From Amaurobius ferox (lineage: Eukaryota > Arthropoda > Arachnida > Araneae > Amaurobiidae), in NCBI GenBank assembly GCA_951213105.1, contig OX578133.1, forward strand, positions 142,808,851 to 142,872,850: a stretch of DNA of 64,000 nt, read 5' to 3'. The notes under the pieces were generated by a model. That model was not told where the DNA came from. It saw only the letters and a list, made by a program, of their open reading frames with translations, and did not search any database. Below, piece by piece: positions 21,880 through 33,369 of the stretch. Made by a program: the position numbers and the translations under genes. How positions within the stretch are numbered: position 1 is the stretch's first letter; each line of letters opens with the position of its first letter.

Positions 21880-23029
21880 ACAACCTTGTTCCCATTTAAA
21901 CTGAATAAAGTGGTGAGAAAAGTATATAAATCGGTTAAATTGCTTTGGAGTTATAAAGAGTCATTACAGATAGGCAGAAACAGGTATGAGCTTTTATACA
22001 GTTCGAAATCAATCGCGAATATAGCCCGTATTCGCAATTTCGGGCTGCGTAAAAGCTAAGTCTGTCATTTCATTAACATTGCAACAGATGATGGACGTTA
22101 TGACGTCTGAAAGAGATCTGGCACTCCAAAATGTAAATCTTCGTGCACGTTATTAACAGTGTTTTTAAATACAGTGTCATTAATGGTGTTTTTAAATACA
22201 GTGTCATTAATGGTGTTTTTAAATACAGTTTACTAAATTTGTAGTCTTTGCCAGAAAATATTTTAAAATATTTGTGGACGTGTATTCTATACTTATATTC
22301 AAAACAGGAATTTTAATTTTCTTTATACTGCTGACAGATGCAGGGCATAAACGTTACATTAAATAATTCCATGTATTCAATATCACTGTTTGAACAAACG
22401 TTTTGCCAAAAAGAAAATCCTGTATTTAGGGAGACATTTAGCTTACAAACATATTTTCGAATATTTAATTTTACCAACGTGGTACAACGTAAATATTTTT
22501 CTTCATAAATTTGCTCCCGTTTAAGTTTAACAAAGCATTGGAAAGTGTATGTAAATCGGCTGAAGCATTTTCAAGCTATAAGTGAGGATTACAGATAAAA
22601 AAACTTGTATTTCAATTCCTGTTGTTTTACGTGAAGCTGTAAAAGGATTAAACTTATATAAAATATAGATTTATTGCCCGAGAAAAGTTTTTATAGAAAT
22701 AGATTATATACTTAAGGAGGTATTTAGCTTGAAAGCAAATTTTAAATATTCATATTTATATATTCGCGTGGCATATAATCGGAAATACTTTTAGCTATAT
22801 GCCTGCTCTCAATTAAGTTTAAAATATCAGTGAATGAACTATGTAAATCCGTTGAACCGCTTACGAGTTATACTCGGTTATGACAGGCAGGCATACATAC
22901 CGAAACTGATTTTCATTTCCTATTATTCCGCAAGTCACTGAAGGGGAATAAAACTATACAGAAACTGGTTTTCATTTCCTATTATTCCGCAAGTCACTGA
23001 AGGGGAATACAAGTTATATCACTAACTAC

Positions 23030-23400
23030 AATGAACCCACTTATTTTAAACAAATACAATTTTCGAAACGAAATTAATTCCAAAAATTACAGAACGGCTT
23101 TCACATAGCAAATCGATTTAATTTTTCTTCTATTTTCCAGTAACAGAAAATAATACAAGGCACGTTCCATGCATTAGTGATTTTCCTTTTTTCGCTGTCA
23201 TCATGATAATCCTCTGTGAAAAGAAACAACAATGAGGGTATCGTTTCTACCTATATTCTGACTGAGAGCTTTTACTTATTCAGGGTGAAAATCAATGATT
23301 CAAAGCTGAATGAGCGTTTTCTGTGAATAGATTGGAACACTAGGTAAGAATGGGGGGCAATTGAAAATTGTAGTACAATTCTGTTAAGTTAAATTTAAGC
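23030..23400 (+). repeat. R3 repeat, copy 1
   Basis: Shares an ordered set of phrases (CAGTAACAGAAAATAA, TCATGATAATC, GAGAGCTTTTACTTATTCA, TCAATGATTCAAAGCTGAATG, GATTGGAACACTAGGTAAG) with 23720-24100 and, more distantly, with 29750-30130. Copies 1 and 2 are in direct orientation about 700 bp apart. No coding potential. Confidence 0.65.
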
Positions 23401-23719
23401 CTCCAAATACGCCGTTTAAGTCTCAGGATGAAGTTTATTAATAATGAATGCATATCTCATTGACATCATTGGATATTTTGTCTCAGCCTTTCTAGCAAAT
23501 AGAGTTGATGTATTTTCTGTAAATACTACTTTCAAAACGAATTAATTTTTTTAAAGTTACTTAATACTTTAACAAAACGATATTTAATACATATACAATT
23601 ATATACATATGCAATTTGCAAATTTTTGTCCCAAATTTTTCTTAGATGCTAATCATAAATTTTTGTGTAGACTTTAAAGTTTCAGCGTTCAATTGCAATC
23701 TCAAGAAAACATAATTAAT

Positions 23720-24100
23720 TTTCCTTATCATTTTTTAATGGAGAATAGTCTGTTTATTTAGAACAAATATGCTTTTCAAAACCAAATATACTTTTAAAAC
23801 TGCTAAAAAAGTTTATACATAGCAATCTATATAACTTTTCCTGTATTTTCTGACGCAGAAAATAAAACAAGATACTCTTAAAAGAGCTGTGCTTTCTTTC
23901 TGGTATTATGATAATTATTTAAGAGATAGAAATATTACCTTTCCACAGACGAAGAGCTTTCACTTACTTATTCATGGCAAAATCCAATAATTCAAAGCTG
24001 AATGAACATGTCTTGCGTGTAGGTTGGAATATCAAGTAAAATGAAGAGACATTGAAAATCTTACTTTAATTATTTAATGTTCAATTTTAATCTGATAAGA
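23720..24100 (+). repeat. R3 repeat, copy 2
   Basis: Direct copy of 23030-23400: TGACGCAGAAAATAAAACAA, TATTATGATAATTATT, AGCTTTCACTTACTTATTCA, CCAATAATTCAAAGCTGAAT, AGGTTGGAATATCAAGTAA. Diverged by many substitutions and small indels. Confidence 0.65.
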
Positions 24101-24803
24101 AACTCGCTTAAAATTCGTTGTGTTTGTGTCAAGATGAAATATATTAATTATCTTAATTTTATAAATAAATACATACTAAACAAGATATTGAATATTTTAT
24201 GAAAGGTTTATATCGTGAAAAAATGTTGTATTCAATTAAGTGATACAAGTATAATAGTCAAAAGAGAATATTTTGAAATTTTGATCCATGCATGAAGTTC
24301 AATTTTCATAAATCGTTTGTAATTGAAAAATACAATATATGTGTGTAAAAAATGGAAAAGAAGAAGAAAAATCGATTTTAAAATCTAATGTGTCTAATTA
24401 ATCATAAGCATTACAACATAGCAAATTTCGCTATTGTTGACAAAACAATAACACAGATTATTACTTCCTTATAAAATAATTGCACTAAATATTAAGAATT
24501 TTCTTTTTGTTACGATCGAATTAAGCTAAAAAAATTTTACGGGAATATGCTTGGTTCTTTCAAGAGATGCCGTGAATACATTTTTTACATCTCGCGAAAA
24601 GCTTGTTACCACTAATTAAGGGTGCATATTTCTGGGAAAAAAAACAACTGATAAATCGTTTGCAATAGATTTCTAACATTTTTGGAATCGTTTCAATTTT
24701 CTTGTAAATTCTCGTAAAAAAATGTTCGAAAAATATCCTGTTCATAGACTCACGGGTAGATAGAAAGATACATGGACAGGCATTAAAATAGTACTTGTAA
24801 TAA
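24101..24803. other. Intergenic AT-rich sequence, no gene seen
   Basis: Only AT-rich sequence and short chance frames up to the start of the next R2 copy. Confidence 0.4.
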
Positions 24804-27050
24804 AAATTTGATGTGGTTAGCACATGATTTTCTTTTCAGACTTAATTCATTTTCTCTTTATGATCTTAATAATTCTTTAAATGGAGTTTTATTGCACAAA
24901 ATAACACGCATACTTATTTGAAATTACACTGAATTTGCACTTTTAATTAAATTATGGTTTTAATTTGGTAACTGGACGTATTTTCAAAGGCAACGTAGCA
25001 AAAATGCAACCAAACTAAAATATCTCGAGAACGACTAAACCTAGAGTAATAGGGTTGGTCTTTTTATCATCAAAAATTACGTATAAAATAAGCATTTAAT
25101 TGATACATTTGAGCATACGTAATCTTTTATTTTAGATTTTGATGATTTTTGCGGATCATTTTGCAAAAACAGGCAGGTTTTGTTTTCGCGAATAGTATCA
25201 AAATTTAAACTACACCAGGGTAACCCACAAGTAACTTAACCTATAAAATTATAGAAATTTGGTTAATTAGGTTTAAAATTATGGTGGATACATACATTGC
25301 ACAGATAAGATACACCCACACTAGAGCTCCTATACTACAGCCTGACTTATCAAGCATATTGAAGCCCAGTAAGGTTTCTAGAAATACGTGGGTTACCATA
25401 TTTGGCGGCTTAATACATGCTCCAAATATTGATTTTTACAGGTATTTGATATGTTAACAAATTTACAATTGAGTTATATTTTTATAAATATGAATTAGAT
25501 TGGAGTAACATTTGTAATTACGCGACACTTATTAACAAGAATCAAAAATATGATTCTCACTCTATAAGCAGATTAACAAATAGATGGACATTTTTTTTCT
25601 TATTATTTTTTTTGCAAAAATCCAGTCTTATTAAAATTTATGAAATACTTTGATGTATACTTCTATTTTACGTCTGTTACAGTTCTAACATTATATATAA
25701 TTAAATATGATCTTATGAGCTCAGAAAGACTTTGAATTATTTGAAATACCTGTACTAAATAATAAAAAGTTATTTTTGAAATATTTATTTATGATGATAC
25801 ATAGCAGTGTGTGAATTACCCAGGGGGGGGGGCATTTTAAAATAAAAATGTGTATTTAATTTTAAAGGTACTAAAATTTTAAAGAGAGGCAATTTTGTCA
25901 TATACCTGTGGATGCATAGATTAGATAAATACAGCATTTAAAATCTTAATAATAATAATAATAAATTATATAAATCTGTATTATAAGCGATATATTTTTA
26001 CGCCTAGTACAAAAGAATTGAAGTACTTTAAAAGATAATATTGAGGGAATCCGCTAAAACTGGATACTCTAAATATAGCACCAATGTTTACATCAAATGA
26101 TTGGCGCCAATCATCGTCTTGGCGATGAAAATATCAGTGCCATTCCAAAGTAAATTCGAATCATTCAGACATAATTTCTATCAGTTTTTAGTAAACAAAT
26201 CCTATTTGATCATTCATTATCTTTTTTTATGATATATGCATTTCGATTTATTTACCATTTTAGCTTATGTTTATATAATTACTATAATATGGTAAGATTT
26301 TCACTTGGCGACAGTTTGTTAACAGTAGGATTCAACAATTTTATGATTCATTATACTCTAAAAATGCAATAAAGTGTATAAAACTTGAAAGATATTGGTG
26401 TAACATGAATAAATCTTTAATATATATATATAATTTGAAGCAATTATACATCTAAGTTTGGAAGAGAGAATAACACATTCAGGATTACAAACCACGTTTA
26501 CTAAGATAAGACTATAACAAATAAAAGTCAATAATAATACATACTACAGTTACCGAAATTATAAAATGAGTGTTTAAAATAAATACATTATATAAAAATA
26601 GAAGTTTCAGTTACAATATTGTAAAATTTAGCTTTCACAAGTATGCTCCTGTACCAGGTATCCGATGATTCTGCCGACTATTTATAAGCCATTTTTTTAT
26701 TCCCTCTTCAATTCTGGGAAAGCGAAATTACCTAAACTTTTTTCTAGTATGTTTAGAGGAGTTTGGTGTAGAACACCCACCAAAAATTATTTCAATAGTA
26801 CTTCTTAAAGTGAAAATACGAATAGAGATAATGCTAATGGATTACGCTTTCGGCCTCGGTGGGCTTCATATGCTTGACGAGTCAGCTCGTATATAGAGGA
26901 GCCTTAACCCACACACAGACGTCACGCTAAAAATAGTTTTTTTCGGATTTTAGAGGTCCCAAAATGTGTAGATCCGTCAAAAACTTAAACTGTGATTTAC
27001 GATATGATTCCAATACTTTCCATATACATTACTATGTATTATAGGGAACG
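24804..27050 (+). mobile_element. R2 repeat, third copy, split by a nested hAT-like element
   Basis: The left part (24804-25321) begins AAAAATTTGATGTGGTTAGC and follows R2 to the ACAGATAAGATACACCCACA microsatellite region. R2 resumes at 26907 (ACACAGACGTCACGCTAAAA) and ends with the R2 terminal hairpin (CTTTCCATATACATTACTAT, then TTATAGGGAACGTAAAAA). Removing 25322-26906 and one copy of ACCCACAC restores a continuous R2. This copy is more diverged than 16195-16996. Confidence 0.7.
25322..26906. mobile_element. hAT-like non-autonomous DNA transposon (1585 bp), nested in R2
   Basis: The ends are imperfect terminal inverted repeats of about 45 bp: left TAGAGCTCCTATA with CTGACTTATCAAGCATATTG and AAGCCCA, right end in complement TAAGGCTCCTCTATA with CTGACTCGTCAAGCATATGA and AGCCCA. 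Both tips fit the hAT consensus YARNG. The flanking 8-bp direct repeats ACCCACAC (25314-25321 and 26907-26914) are identical, as expected for hAT. No transposase frame is visible. The interior is AT-rich with a G run near 25826, so it depends on a transposase encoded elsewhere. Confidence 0.8.
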
Positions 27051-27143
27051 TAAAAATGGTTGATTTGTATTCAAGGATGTTCAAGTGTTGCAAATCCAAC
27101 AAATTCACTTTTTCATTCTATCTCAACCTTGTTTACTTATAGT

Positions 27144-28919
27144 CACTGGCGTAGACTTTTCATTTTGGCTGGGGGGGGGAGAGTAAGTAGGTCTCACTCC
27201 CCCCCCCCGCCAGTAATTTCATTTTTTATTTCACATTTTTTAATTGAAACATGGTTTTATACAATAATTTTTTTAGATAATGTACATAGTGCAATAGTTG
27301 TATTTATCTATAATGTAAAGAAAAATGTGTATATGGAAAAGGATGTGAGAGAAGAAAATCAACACCTAAAAATTTTTATAAAAGTTTTGACTTTAATATT
27401 TGATAACAAAATCGAAGCATTTACATTATTTGAAATAGTAATGATGTTATAACCCTAAAATAAAATGTTAATATAAGATCTTTAATTTACAATCACAATT
27501 TTCAATATCTATAAGAGTCTTAAAGACATTTTCAAGAAAAAAACAAACAAACAAATTGTTAAAAAATATCTTTTCAAATAGACAGCTTTTATTAATATTT
27601 TGTATTTCAGTCTTGTGTATAAAGATTGATTAAATTACAGCAAAATTATTTCTTCGGGTTGGATTTAATATGATAAACTCGTTGGCTAATTTTTCCATGT
27701 TTAAATCGTCAGCTTCCTCTTTATAAAAAATTAATTATGGTTAAATTGTTAAGTCTCATTTGAGTCATCGTTGACCGCAGGTAAGTTTTTAATCTTCTAA
27801 GCATGCTAAAAGATCTTTCCGATGAGCATGATGTCACTGGTATCGTTAATATTAATGAAATCACTTCTTTTTACTTCGCTGAGGCAAAAAAATGCTATGG
27901 GATCTTGTTTAAAACTATCCAGAACATCAGAGAAAGTTCTAATTTGATAACCCTTGGCAACAGCTATATCATGATACATATTTCTGTGCAATACTAATCT
28001 GTCTTGTTCGAAATCACTTTGATAAAATTTAATCAGTTTTTCAGGTCCAACAGACCTGCAGGTTAGGAACTCTTCAACATTATCTACAAGTTCTTGAAAT
28101 ACGGAGCTAAATCTTGTGTTGAGGCCAAAGAGAACATTATTAATAGATTCTTTGAAAATTCTGTCATAAAATTCCAGTTCTGAAAATTCATGTGGTTGAC
28201 TTGATGGGTTGTATTCGTATTTTGGGTTTTTCTTCCTTTGTTTAAGTTTCATTTCTTTTAAATGTAATAATTTGCAATCATTAGCAATAGAAGGCGATTT
28301 TTCTCCAAGGGTTTCTCTCATGGTTTGGAAAATCAATTTTAAATCACTGATTATTTGAATTGATTTTTTCAAATGCAAAGTGTGATTTTGTAATAAAATA
28401 TTGGTTTTCTCAATATGACACAAAATTTGTTTAGAAATGGTGATAAAAAAAATTTCTGATTTTGATAATTTCTTCCAAAAGCCTTCAGCTTTGGTACCTG
28501 CTTCATTTTTCTCAGTTAGAGAAAAATTTTCCAAAAAGGTCAGCAATACTGTATAATTTTTTAAAATAGAACATAGGGAATGATGCCTTAAAGTCCATCT
28601 AGTCGGACAAAATGGTCTTAGAGAAGTCGAATCTTCAGTTTTTGTAAATAAATTAAGTCTCTTAGGGGAAGCCCTAATAAAATTTATCAACTCTTTTACT
28701 AAGTACATAGTATTTCTAATCTGGTCAACATTTTGTAAGCAATCTTGTGCTATGAGGTTCAAGCAATGTGTCTGACAGTGGACATATAGATCCCTTGGCT
28801 CTACTTGTTGAACTTTAACTTGCAGTCCCGTATGTATCCCGGACACATTGCTTGCTTCACGTGAAATATTGGGGGGGGGGGGGGCATCGCCCCCTTAGCC
28901 CCCTAACTCTACGCCTATG
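27144..28919 (-). mobile_element. Internally deleted hAT transposon with perfect 8-bp target duplication
   Basis: The left tip is CACTGGCGTAGA and the right tip, in complement, CATAGGCGTAGA (10 of 12 identical), both followed by G-rich subterminal tracts. The flanking 8-mers CTTATAGT (27136-27143 and 28920-28927) are identical. The interior holds the C-terminal two-thirds of a hAT transposase on the minus strand. Its N-terminus, including the zinc finger and the first catalytic Asp region, is replaced by a C/G-run subterminal sequence, pointing to an internal deletion at about 28870. Confidence 0.88.
27630..28870 (-). pseudogene. hAT transposase (ZMYM1-like type), truncated and frameshifted
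   Basis: The main open frame (28870 down to 27806) begins in ISREASNVSGIHTG, the position where family members normally read D-G-A-S-N-M-S-G, so the first catalytic Asp is not preserved. It continues with YVHCQTHCLNL (the C-H motif around the RNase H-fold strand) and RPFCPTRWTLRHHSL, both typical of hAT transposases of the ZMYM1-like group. A frameshift near 27810-27825 moves the C-terminal dimerisation motif SSERSFSMLRRLKTY, then LRSTM, into another frame. A further shift near 27720 gives EKLANEFIILNPTRRNNF, ending at TAA (27630-27632). The protein would have acted in the nucleus on the element's ends. Two frameshifts and N-terminal loss make it inactive. hAT assignment is secure; the subgroup less so. 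Confidence 0.85.
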
Positions 28920-28980
28920 CTTATAGTATGCATTGTGGTAAAATTACTTAAAAAGGGACAGCAGTAAATATCCAGATATA

Positions 28981-29726
28981 CAGGGTTCCTTTGAAAGTTC
29001 TTAATCGCCCCAATAACGACGGGTTCACAAATGTACACGTTAGGTCTATCTGTTGTAAAGGATCCATATTCGATCGAATAAAAGGGATTAAAGCGCCTCT
29101 ACCTAATGTAAAAAGTTAAGATAACTAACTCGGTAACAAAGAAATATAGATATTGCATAGCATTAGTTGTACAGCAACGTTGTATAGCATTAACTAATGA
29201 GTATGAATTGACAATAAAATTATTACAGAAGGCCTTTATGTGTCACACAATATGGGTATTGGCGATTTGCTGTCTTATTCATTAATGCAAAAATAAACAA
29301 TAATTATATGCACAGTACAGTTATATGCAAATTACATGGACAGTACAGTATGCGTCCCTGTGTCAGCAGAAATTCATATTTAAAACTAAAAAAGGATATT
29401 TAAGCGTACTTTGATAAACCTTGAATGTGGTTCTGTGTTGTAGACACTGATAATACGACATTTTAACAAGTTTTTGTTGCCTTCCATATACACGTTTACT
29501 GTGTGCCCTGATGTAGATTCCTAGTAATTAGATAATTCTATACAACTTTGAAATTGATATGTTCTTTCTATCTCATTATGTTGTCGAGTTCGTTATCCTA
29601 ACCTTTTGAATTCGCCGCAATCACTTATATTTCATCGCTCACGACCACTTTACACAAACCTAGTGTGCACATTCATGTTATTTTCTTAGGTTATAGGGGT
29701 GCATAAGGACGTTCCTAAGAACCCTG
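28981..29726. mobile_element. Tc1/mariner-like non-autonomous element with very long inverted repeats, copy A (746 bp)
   Basis: Both termini are CAGGGTTC..., bounded by TA on each side. The two halves are diverged inverted repeats over much of their length: left GTACACGTTAGGTCTATCTG, ATCGAATAAAAGGGATTAAA, AACTCGGTAACAAAG; right in complement GTGCACACTAGGTTTGTG, ATGAAATATAAGTGATTGCG, AACTCGACAACATAA. TA duplications and CAGGG tips fit Tc1/mariner. No transposase is seen. Related copies are at 48886-49651 and, partially, at 18465-18800. Confidence 0.75.
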
Positions 29727-29749
29727 TATATTTGCAGCATTTGATGAAT

Positions 29750-30130
29750 CAATGGTAATCTCAATACTAAATTACACTCTTCAGTAAACATAATTAATCA
29801 CATTGTTTCAATTAAATACCACTTTCAGAATAAATACATTTCCCAAATTATATAAATTACTCTTTAACATCGCAATCGATGCAATTTGTCTTCCACTTTC
29901 TAGTGACAGAAAAGAAAACAAGACAAGCTCTTCAGATATCAGTACCTCTAACGTTTACTGGCTGTCATTCTGATAATTCTCTGTCTATTTTCTGAAGGAG
30001 GGCGTTTACTTATTCAAAGATCAATGATTCAATGTCTATAGGAGCGTCTCTCCTCTATAGACTGGAACGGTGAGTGTGAATGGAGAAATATATGGAAAGG
30101 TTTAAACTGAGTCTAAATTAATTTTCTTCA
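29750..30130 (+). repeat. R3 repeat, copy 3 (diverged)
   Basis: Carries CTAGTGACAGAAAAGAAAAC, CATTCTGATAATTCTCTGT, TTTACTTATTCAAAGATCAA and AGACTGGAACGGTGAGTGTG in the R3 order. It lies immediately after the long-inverted-repeat element. Confidence 0.55.
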
Positions 30131-30696
30131 ATTAATGTGAGTATTTATTATATTCTCATAATTTGTTCTTTAATTTTAAAAGGAAGAAGCAGTCTTAAGA
30201 ATTTAATGACTACAAGTGAAAGACTACAAGTGAAGTTTAATGACATCAAGTGAAAGAAGAGACTGGTAATAGAAATTTATGCCACTTCTAAAAATAAATT
30301 GAACACCATTGCAAATATTAAATTTATAAATATGAACTTGAAATATAAGCACCAGTGATCGGTTTCGCAATATATTAGTCTGCTTTGGTCCTCTCAGAAC
30401 CAGCCCGAAGGGGTAATAAATTAGGAATTATTAATTAAATATATCTAAAAATCCCCAAAATTCTTGGGCAGTGACCAAAATAATTCATGTGCACTAACAT
30501 AAACAAAGTTTATTTAAATGTTTAGAACATACCAGCGATTATATAACACAACTAAAACATCATCAGCCAGTTCAAACAAAATAACAAGTGAGCAAAAGAT
30601 TTTATTCATTATTCGCCATGTCATCACTTCTTTACAACGAAAAGGCATTAACCATTTTATAAAAGCATCTGCCACACTGATTGCCAACGGTTGCAA
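30131..30696. other. Intergenic, no gene seen
   Basis: Contains a short tandem of GACTACAAGTGAAAG/GACATCAAGTGAAAGA phrases (about 30207-30260) and two opposing chance frames of about 60 codons at 30514-30709. Confidence 0.4.
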
Positions 30697-32796
30697 TCTA
30701 TATAAATAAAATTGGAAATCTGCCTGTCTGCCTGTCTGCCTGTCTGTCCCATTATCACGAGAGAACGGCTGAACAGAATTTGATGAAATTTTGTGGGTAG
30801 CCTAGAAATAGCCCCACTTAAAATTTAGTCTCTGGTTTGAGTTTGTACGAGCAGTGGTTCTCGAGATATTAGTAAAAAACAAAATTTTCGTTTGTCTCAT
30901 CATCACGAGAAAACAGCTGAACCGAATTTAATGAAATTTTGTGGATAGCCTTAAAATAGTCCGCCATAAATTTTGTCCAAGTTTCGGGTTTCTAAGACCA
31001 GGGGTTGTCGAGATATTAATGGGAAACGGAACATTTTCCTAGGACTCTAACTCCGTGGTTTATCCAAACGGAAAGAATGAAAATCGTTTGTTTAAAATAT
31101 CAAAATGAAATAAAACTTTATTTCCGAGTTTAGTGCAGGATTTTTGCATTAATTAGTCACTGTCGGAAAACATGAATTGTTTAAAACATGATTTTAAATG
31201 GAAAAATCTACCTCCATGGGTTATCTTTGACAAGCTTTTACTCAATGATGAAAAGTATAAAGAAATCAAAATGACTATTTAATTTCGCATTTTATGAGGA
31301 AAATTCTATCTTATATCATGTTGCTCGCCAACGGAGTGAAATGAAATGTGTTGTTAATAATAATTTTTATTTTTTCTATTTTAATAATAAATAAATGGAT
31401 GTAAAAATATATTTTATAAATGAACGGTTGGGTTGATTGTTCTTTTAATTATATAAATTGCGGACTGCGTACATCACTTTCATTCATTTTAGCAAAGAGG
31501 TTTCAAGCTCATATATTGTGTTTAGCTAATAAACTCATATATTGTGTTTACCCAATAAATTCATTTAGCCGATTGTTGAAACAGAAAAAGAATAGAACGG
31601 GTGTATCTTATACAATTTTAGTGTTTTCATTTAGTATATACAAACGGGATCAGGATATTTTATTCTTCAGATCTGCAAATTCAGAGCTACGAATTTAGCG
31701 GAATATCTCTAAATAACTTGGTAACTTTTCTTAAACTTTATCAAATTAGTGGAAATGTCTCCAAATTGATAAAAATGAAGCAAATCAATGAAATTAAATT
31801 TGTTTTTTTAGAATAGAGTACTGAAATGAAGTTTATGTAGCATTTGTCGGTCAGTCCATCCATCCTACTTAGTAACGCATTTAACGAATTTTTTTAATAT
31901 CACCAAATTGATAAAAATATTTGTAAATCCATAAAAATATCATAGAATTGATAAAATTGCGCTTAATAAATGAAATTAATTGTGTTTTGTTAGGGGATAG
32001 TATTGTGATGATGTTTCGTCAATTTGTCGCAAAATGGGACTATCAGTTTTACAGTCCCACTTGGCTATAAATTTGTCGATTTTTTAAGTTATCGCTAAAT
32101 TGACGAAAATGTCGCCAAACCTTCCATGGAGATAGTATTATTCAGACGATATGATTTCGATCAATGTATTTGAAGCAAATGATATCATGTCGCTTAGCAA
32201 CGGATCCAATGTGTTATGTGCCATACGATTTTTATTAAATCTTTTCCGATTTGAATAATAAAGATATGTCTATAAAATAAATTTCATTGACATTGCATTT
32301 TTGACTGGATAATATCAATTACGGTCTTCAGGTTTAAACGTTATTATTATTGATATTTTCGGGGATTACTGATTCAGGGATTATTGATATTTTCAAGTTA
32401 TTATGCAACTGTTTTATTATGACAAAAATTGTTTAAATTCATATATTGTACGTTGTACGGGTAATTTTCTGCAAATACACGGGTACATCTTCTAATTTAC
32501 GAGAATATAAGTGGTACAGGAATATTGGCATATGTTTTGATATATATTGGCATATATTGAAATCAATTACAACCTTCTGGTATAAAGAGTACGGGGATTA
32601 TCGATATTTTCAATTTATTACGTCATCTCTTTTATTTTGGCAAAGATTTTTGAGACTCATATTGTAATACGGGTAATCTTCCACTAGCATATTTTCTAAT
32701 CTGCGAGAGTATAAGTAGTACGGGGTTGCATATATTGATTCAATTCTTTTTTTTTTTTGTAAATTCGCTTACAAAAGGGGCCAGGATATTTTATTC
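30697..32796 (+). mobile_element. Non-autonomous Helitron, long form, 3'-truncated
   Basis: Starts A|TCTATATAAATAAAATTGGA with a CTGCCTGT/CTGTCTG microsatellite and the ATCACGAGAGAACGGCTGAA block. It carries about 0.8-0.9 kb of extra internal sequence relative to the short form (about 31415-32290), shared with the minus-strand copy at 49953-52396, including the translated phrases SFSRLLKQKK.RTG and FFRSANSE. It follows the family to GGGGCCAGGATATTTTATTC and then stops before the terminal CGTACGAAGAACGG hairpin, so the 3' end is missing. Confidence 0.8.
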
Positions 32797-32913
32797 TATT
32801 TTATTACTAGGGAATTTGAGCAGCATTTGCGCCTCCTCCTTTGTAGTCAATCGTTCTTTTAATTTCAGGCTTCTATAGGATATATCCTATTTTGTTTCAC
32901 TTTATTGTAATAG

Positions 32914-32955
<42 letters not shown>

Positions 32956-32971
32956 CAATATATATATATAT

Positions 32972-33055
<84 letters not shown>
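32914..33055. repeat. (AT)n microsatellite
   Basis: About 140 bases of alternating A and T with two ACAATA and one TGT interruptions. Long AT alternation of this kind can extrude cruciforms and is often length-polymorphic. Confidence 0.95.
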
Positions 33056-33059
<4 letters not shown>

Positions 33060-33122
33060 TGAAATTGTAAATCCAATGTTAGAATGTAAGTAGTAACTCC
33101 AACTGCAATGTAAGTAGTAACT

Positions 33123-33174
33123 GTTTTACTACTTGCATTCTAACTACCCAATGTTAGAATGTAAGTAGTAAAAC
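33123..33174. repeat. Short inverted repeat between two AT tracts
   Basis: GTTTTACTACTTGCATTCTA (plus AC) and its near-complement GTTAGAATGTAAGTAGTAAA (plus AC) are separated by about 8 bases. A further partial copy, AATGTTAGAATGTAAGTAGT, lies just upstream at about 33077, giving a small direct/inverted cluster. Confidence 0.8.
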
Positions 33175-33278
33175 ACTATCCCAAAATTTTCTACAAAATA
33201 CAAAGAAATAAAAGAAATTCAACCATAAAGAGGAAATTATAAAGCGTAATGCAGGTCATAAAGACAAAGACAATCAAC

Positions 33279-33280
<2 letters not shown>

Positions 33281-33368
<88 letters not shown>
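33281..33368. repeat. Compound (TA)n(TG)n microsatellite
   Basis: About 34 TA repeats followed by about ten GT repeats. The Y-I repeated frames on both strands are artefacts of this tract. Confidence 0.95.

Positions 33369-33369
<1 letters not shown>

Larger units (their letters stand above)
20936..23010 (-). mobile_element. Helitron-like region with 3' terminus at 20936 and internal tandem monomers
   Basis: On the minus strand the terminus is ...CCCGGCGTTGCCCGAG region read in complement, ending CTAG (20936-20939) next to T: a GC-rich hairpin followed by CTAG, as in Helitrons. To its right a ~250-550 bp module recurs about three times (near 21410-22000, 22425-22640 and 22700-22920), marked by GAGATATTTAGCTT, then GGTAC/GGCATA, then GTATGTAAATCGG or GTAAATCCGTTGAA, then a GAGTTATA-type phrase and a dinucleotide-like ACAGATAGGCAG. 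The 5' boundary is not identified, so the right coordinate is approximate. A 5S-headed SINE is inserted in the first module. Small tandem repeats at 22155-22229 (30-bp unit) and 22902-23010 (59-bp unit) lie inside. Confidence 0.5.

Noticed and set aside
27060..27452. 130-codon plus-strand frame
   Set aside because: It crosses the target site and terminus of the hAT element (27144) and a C/G run, and has no motif. A chance frame.
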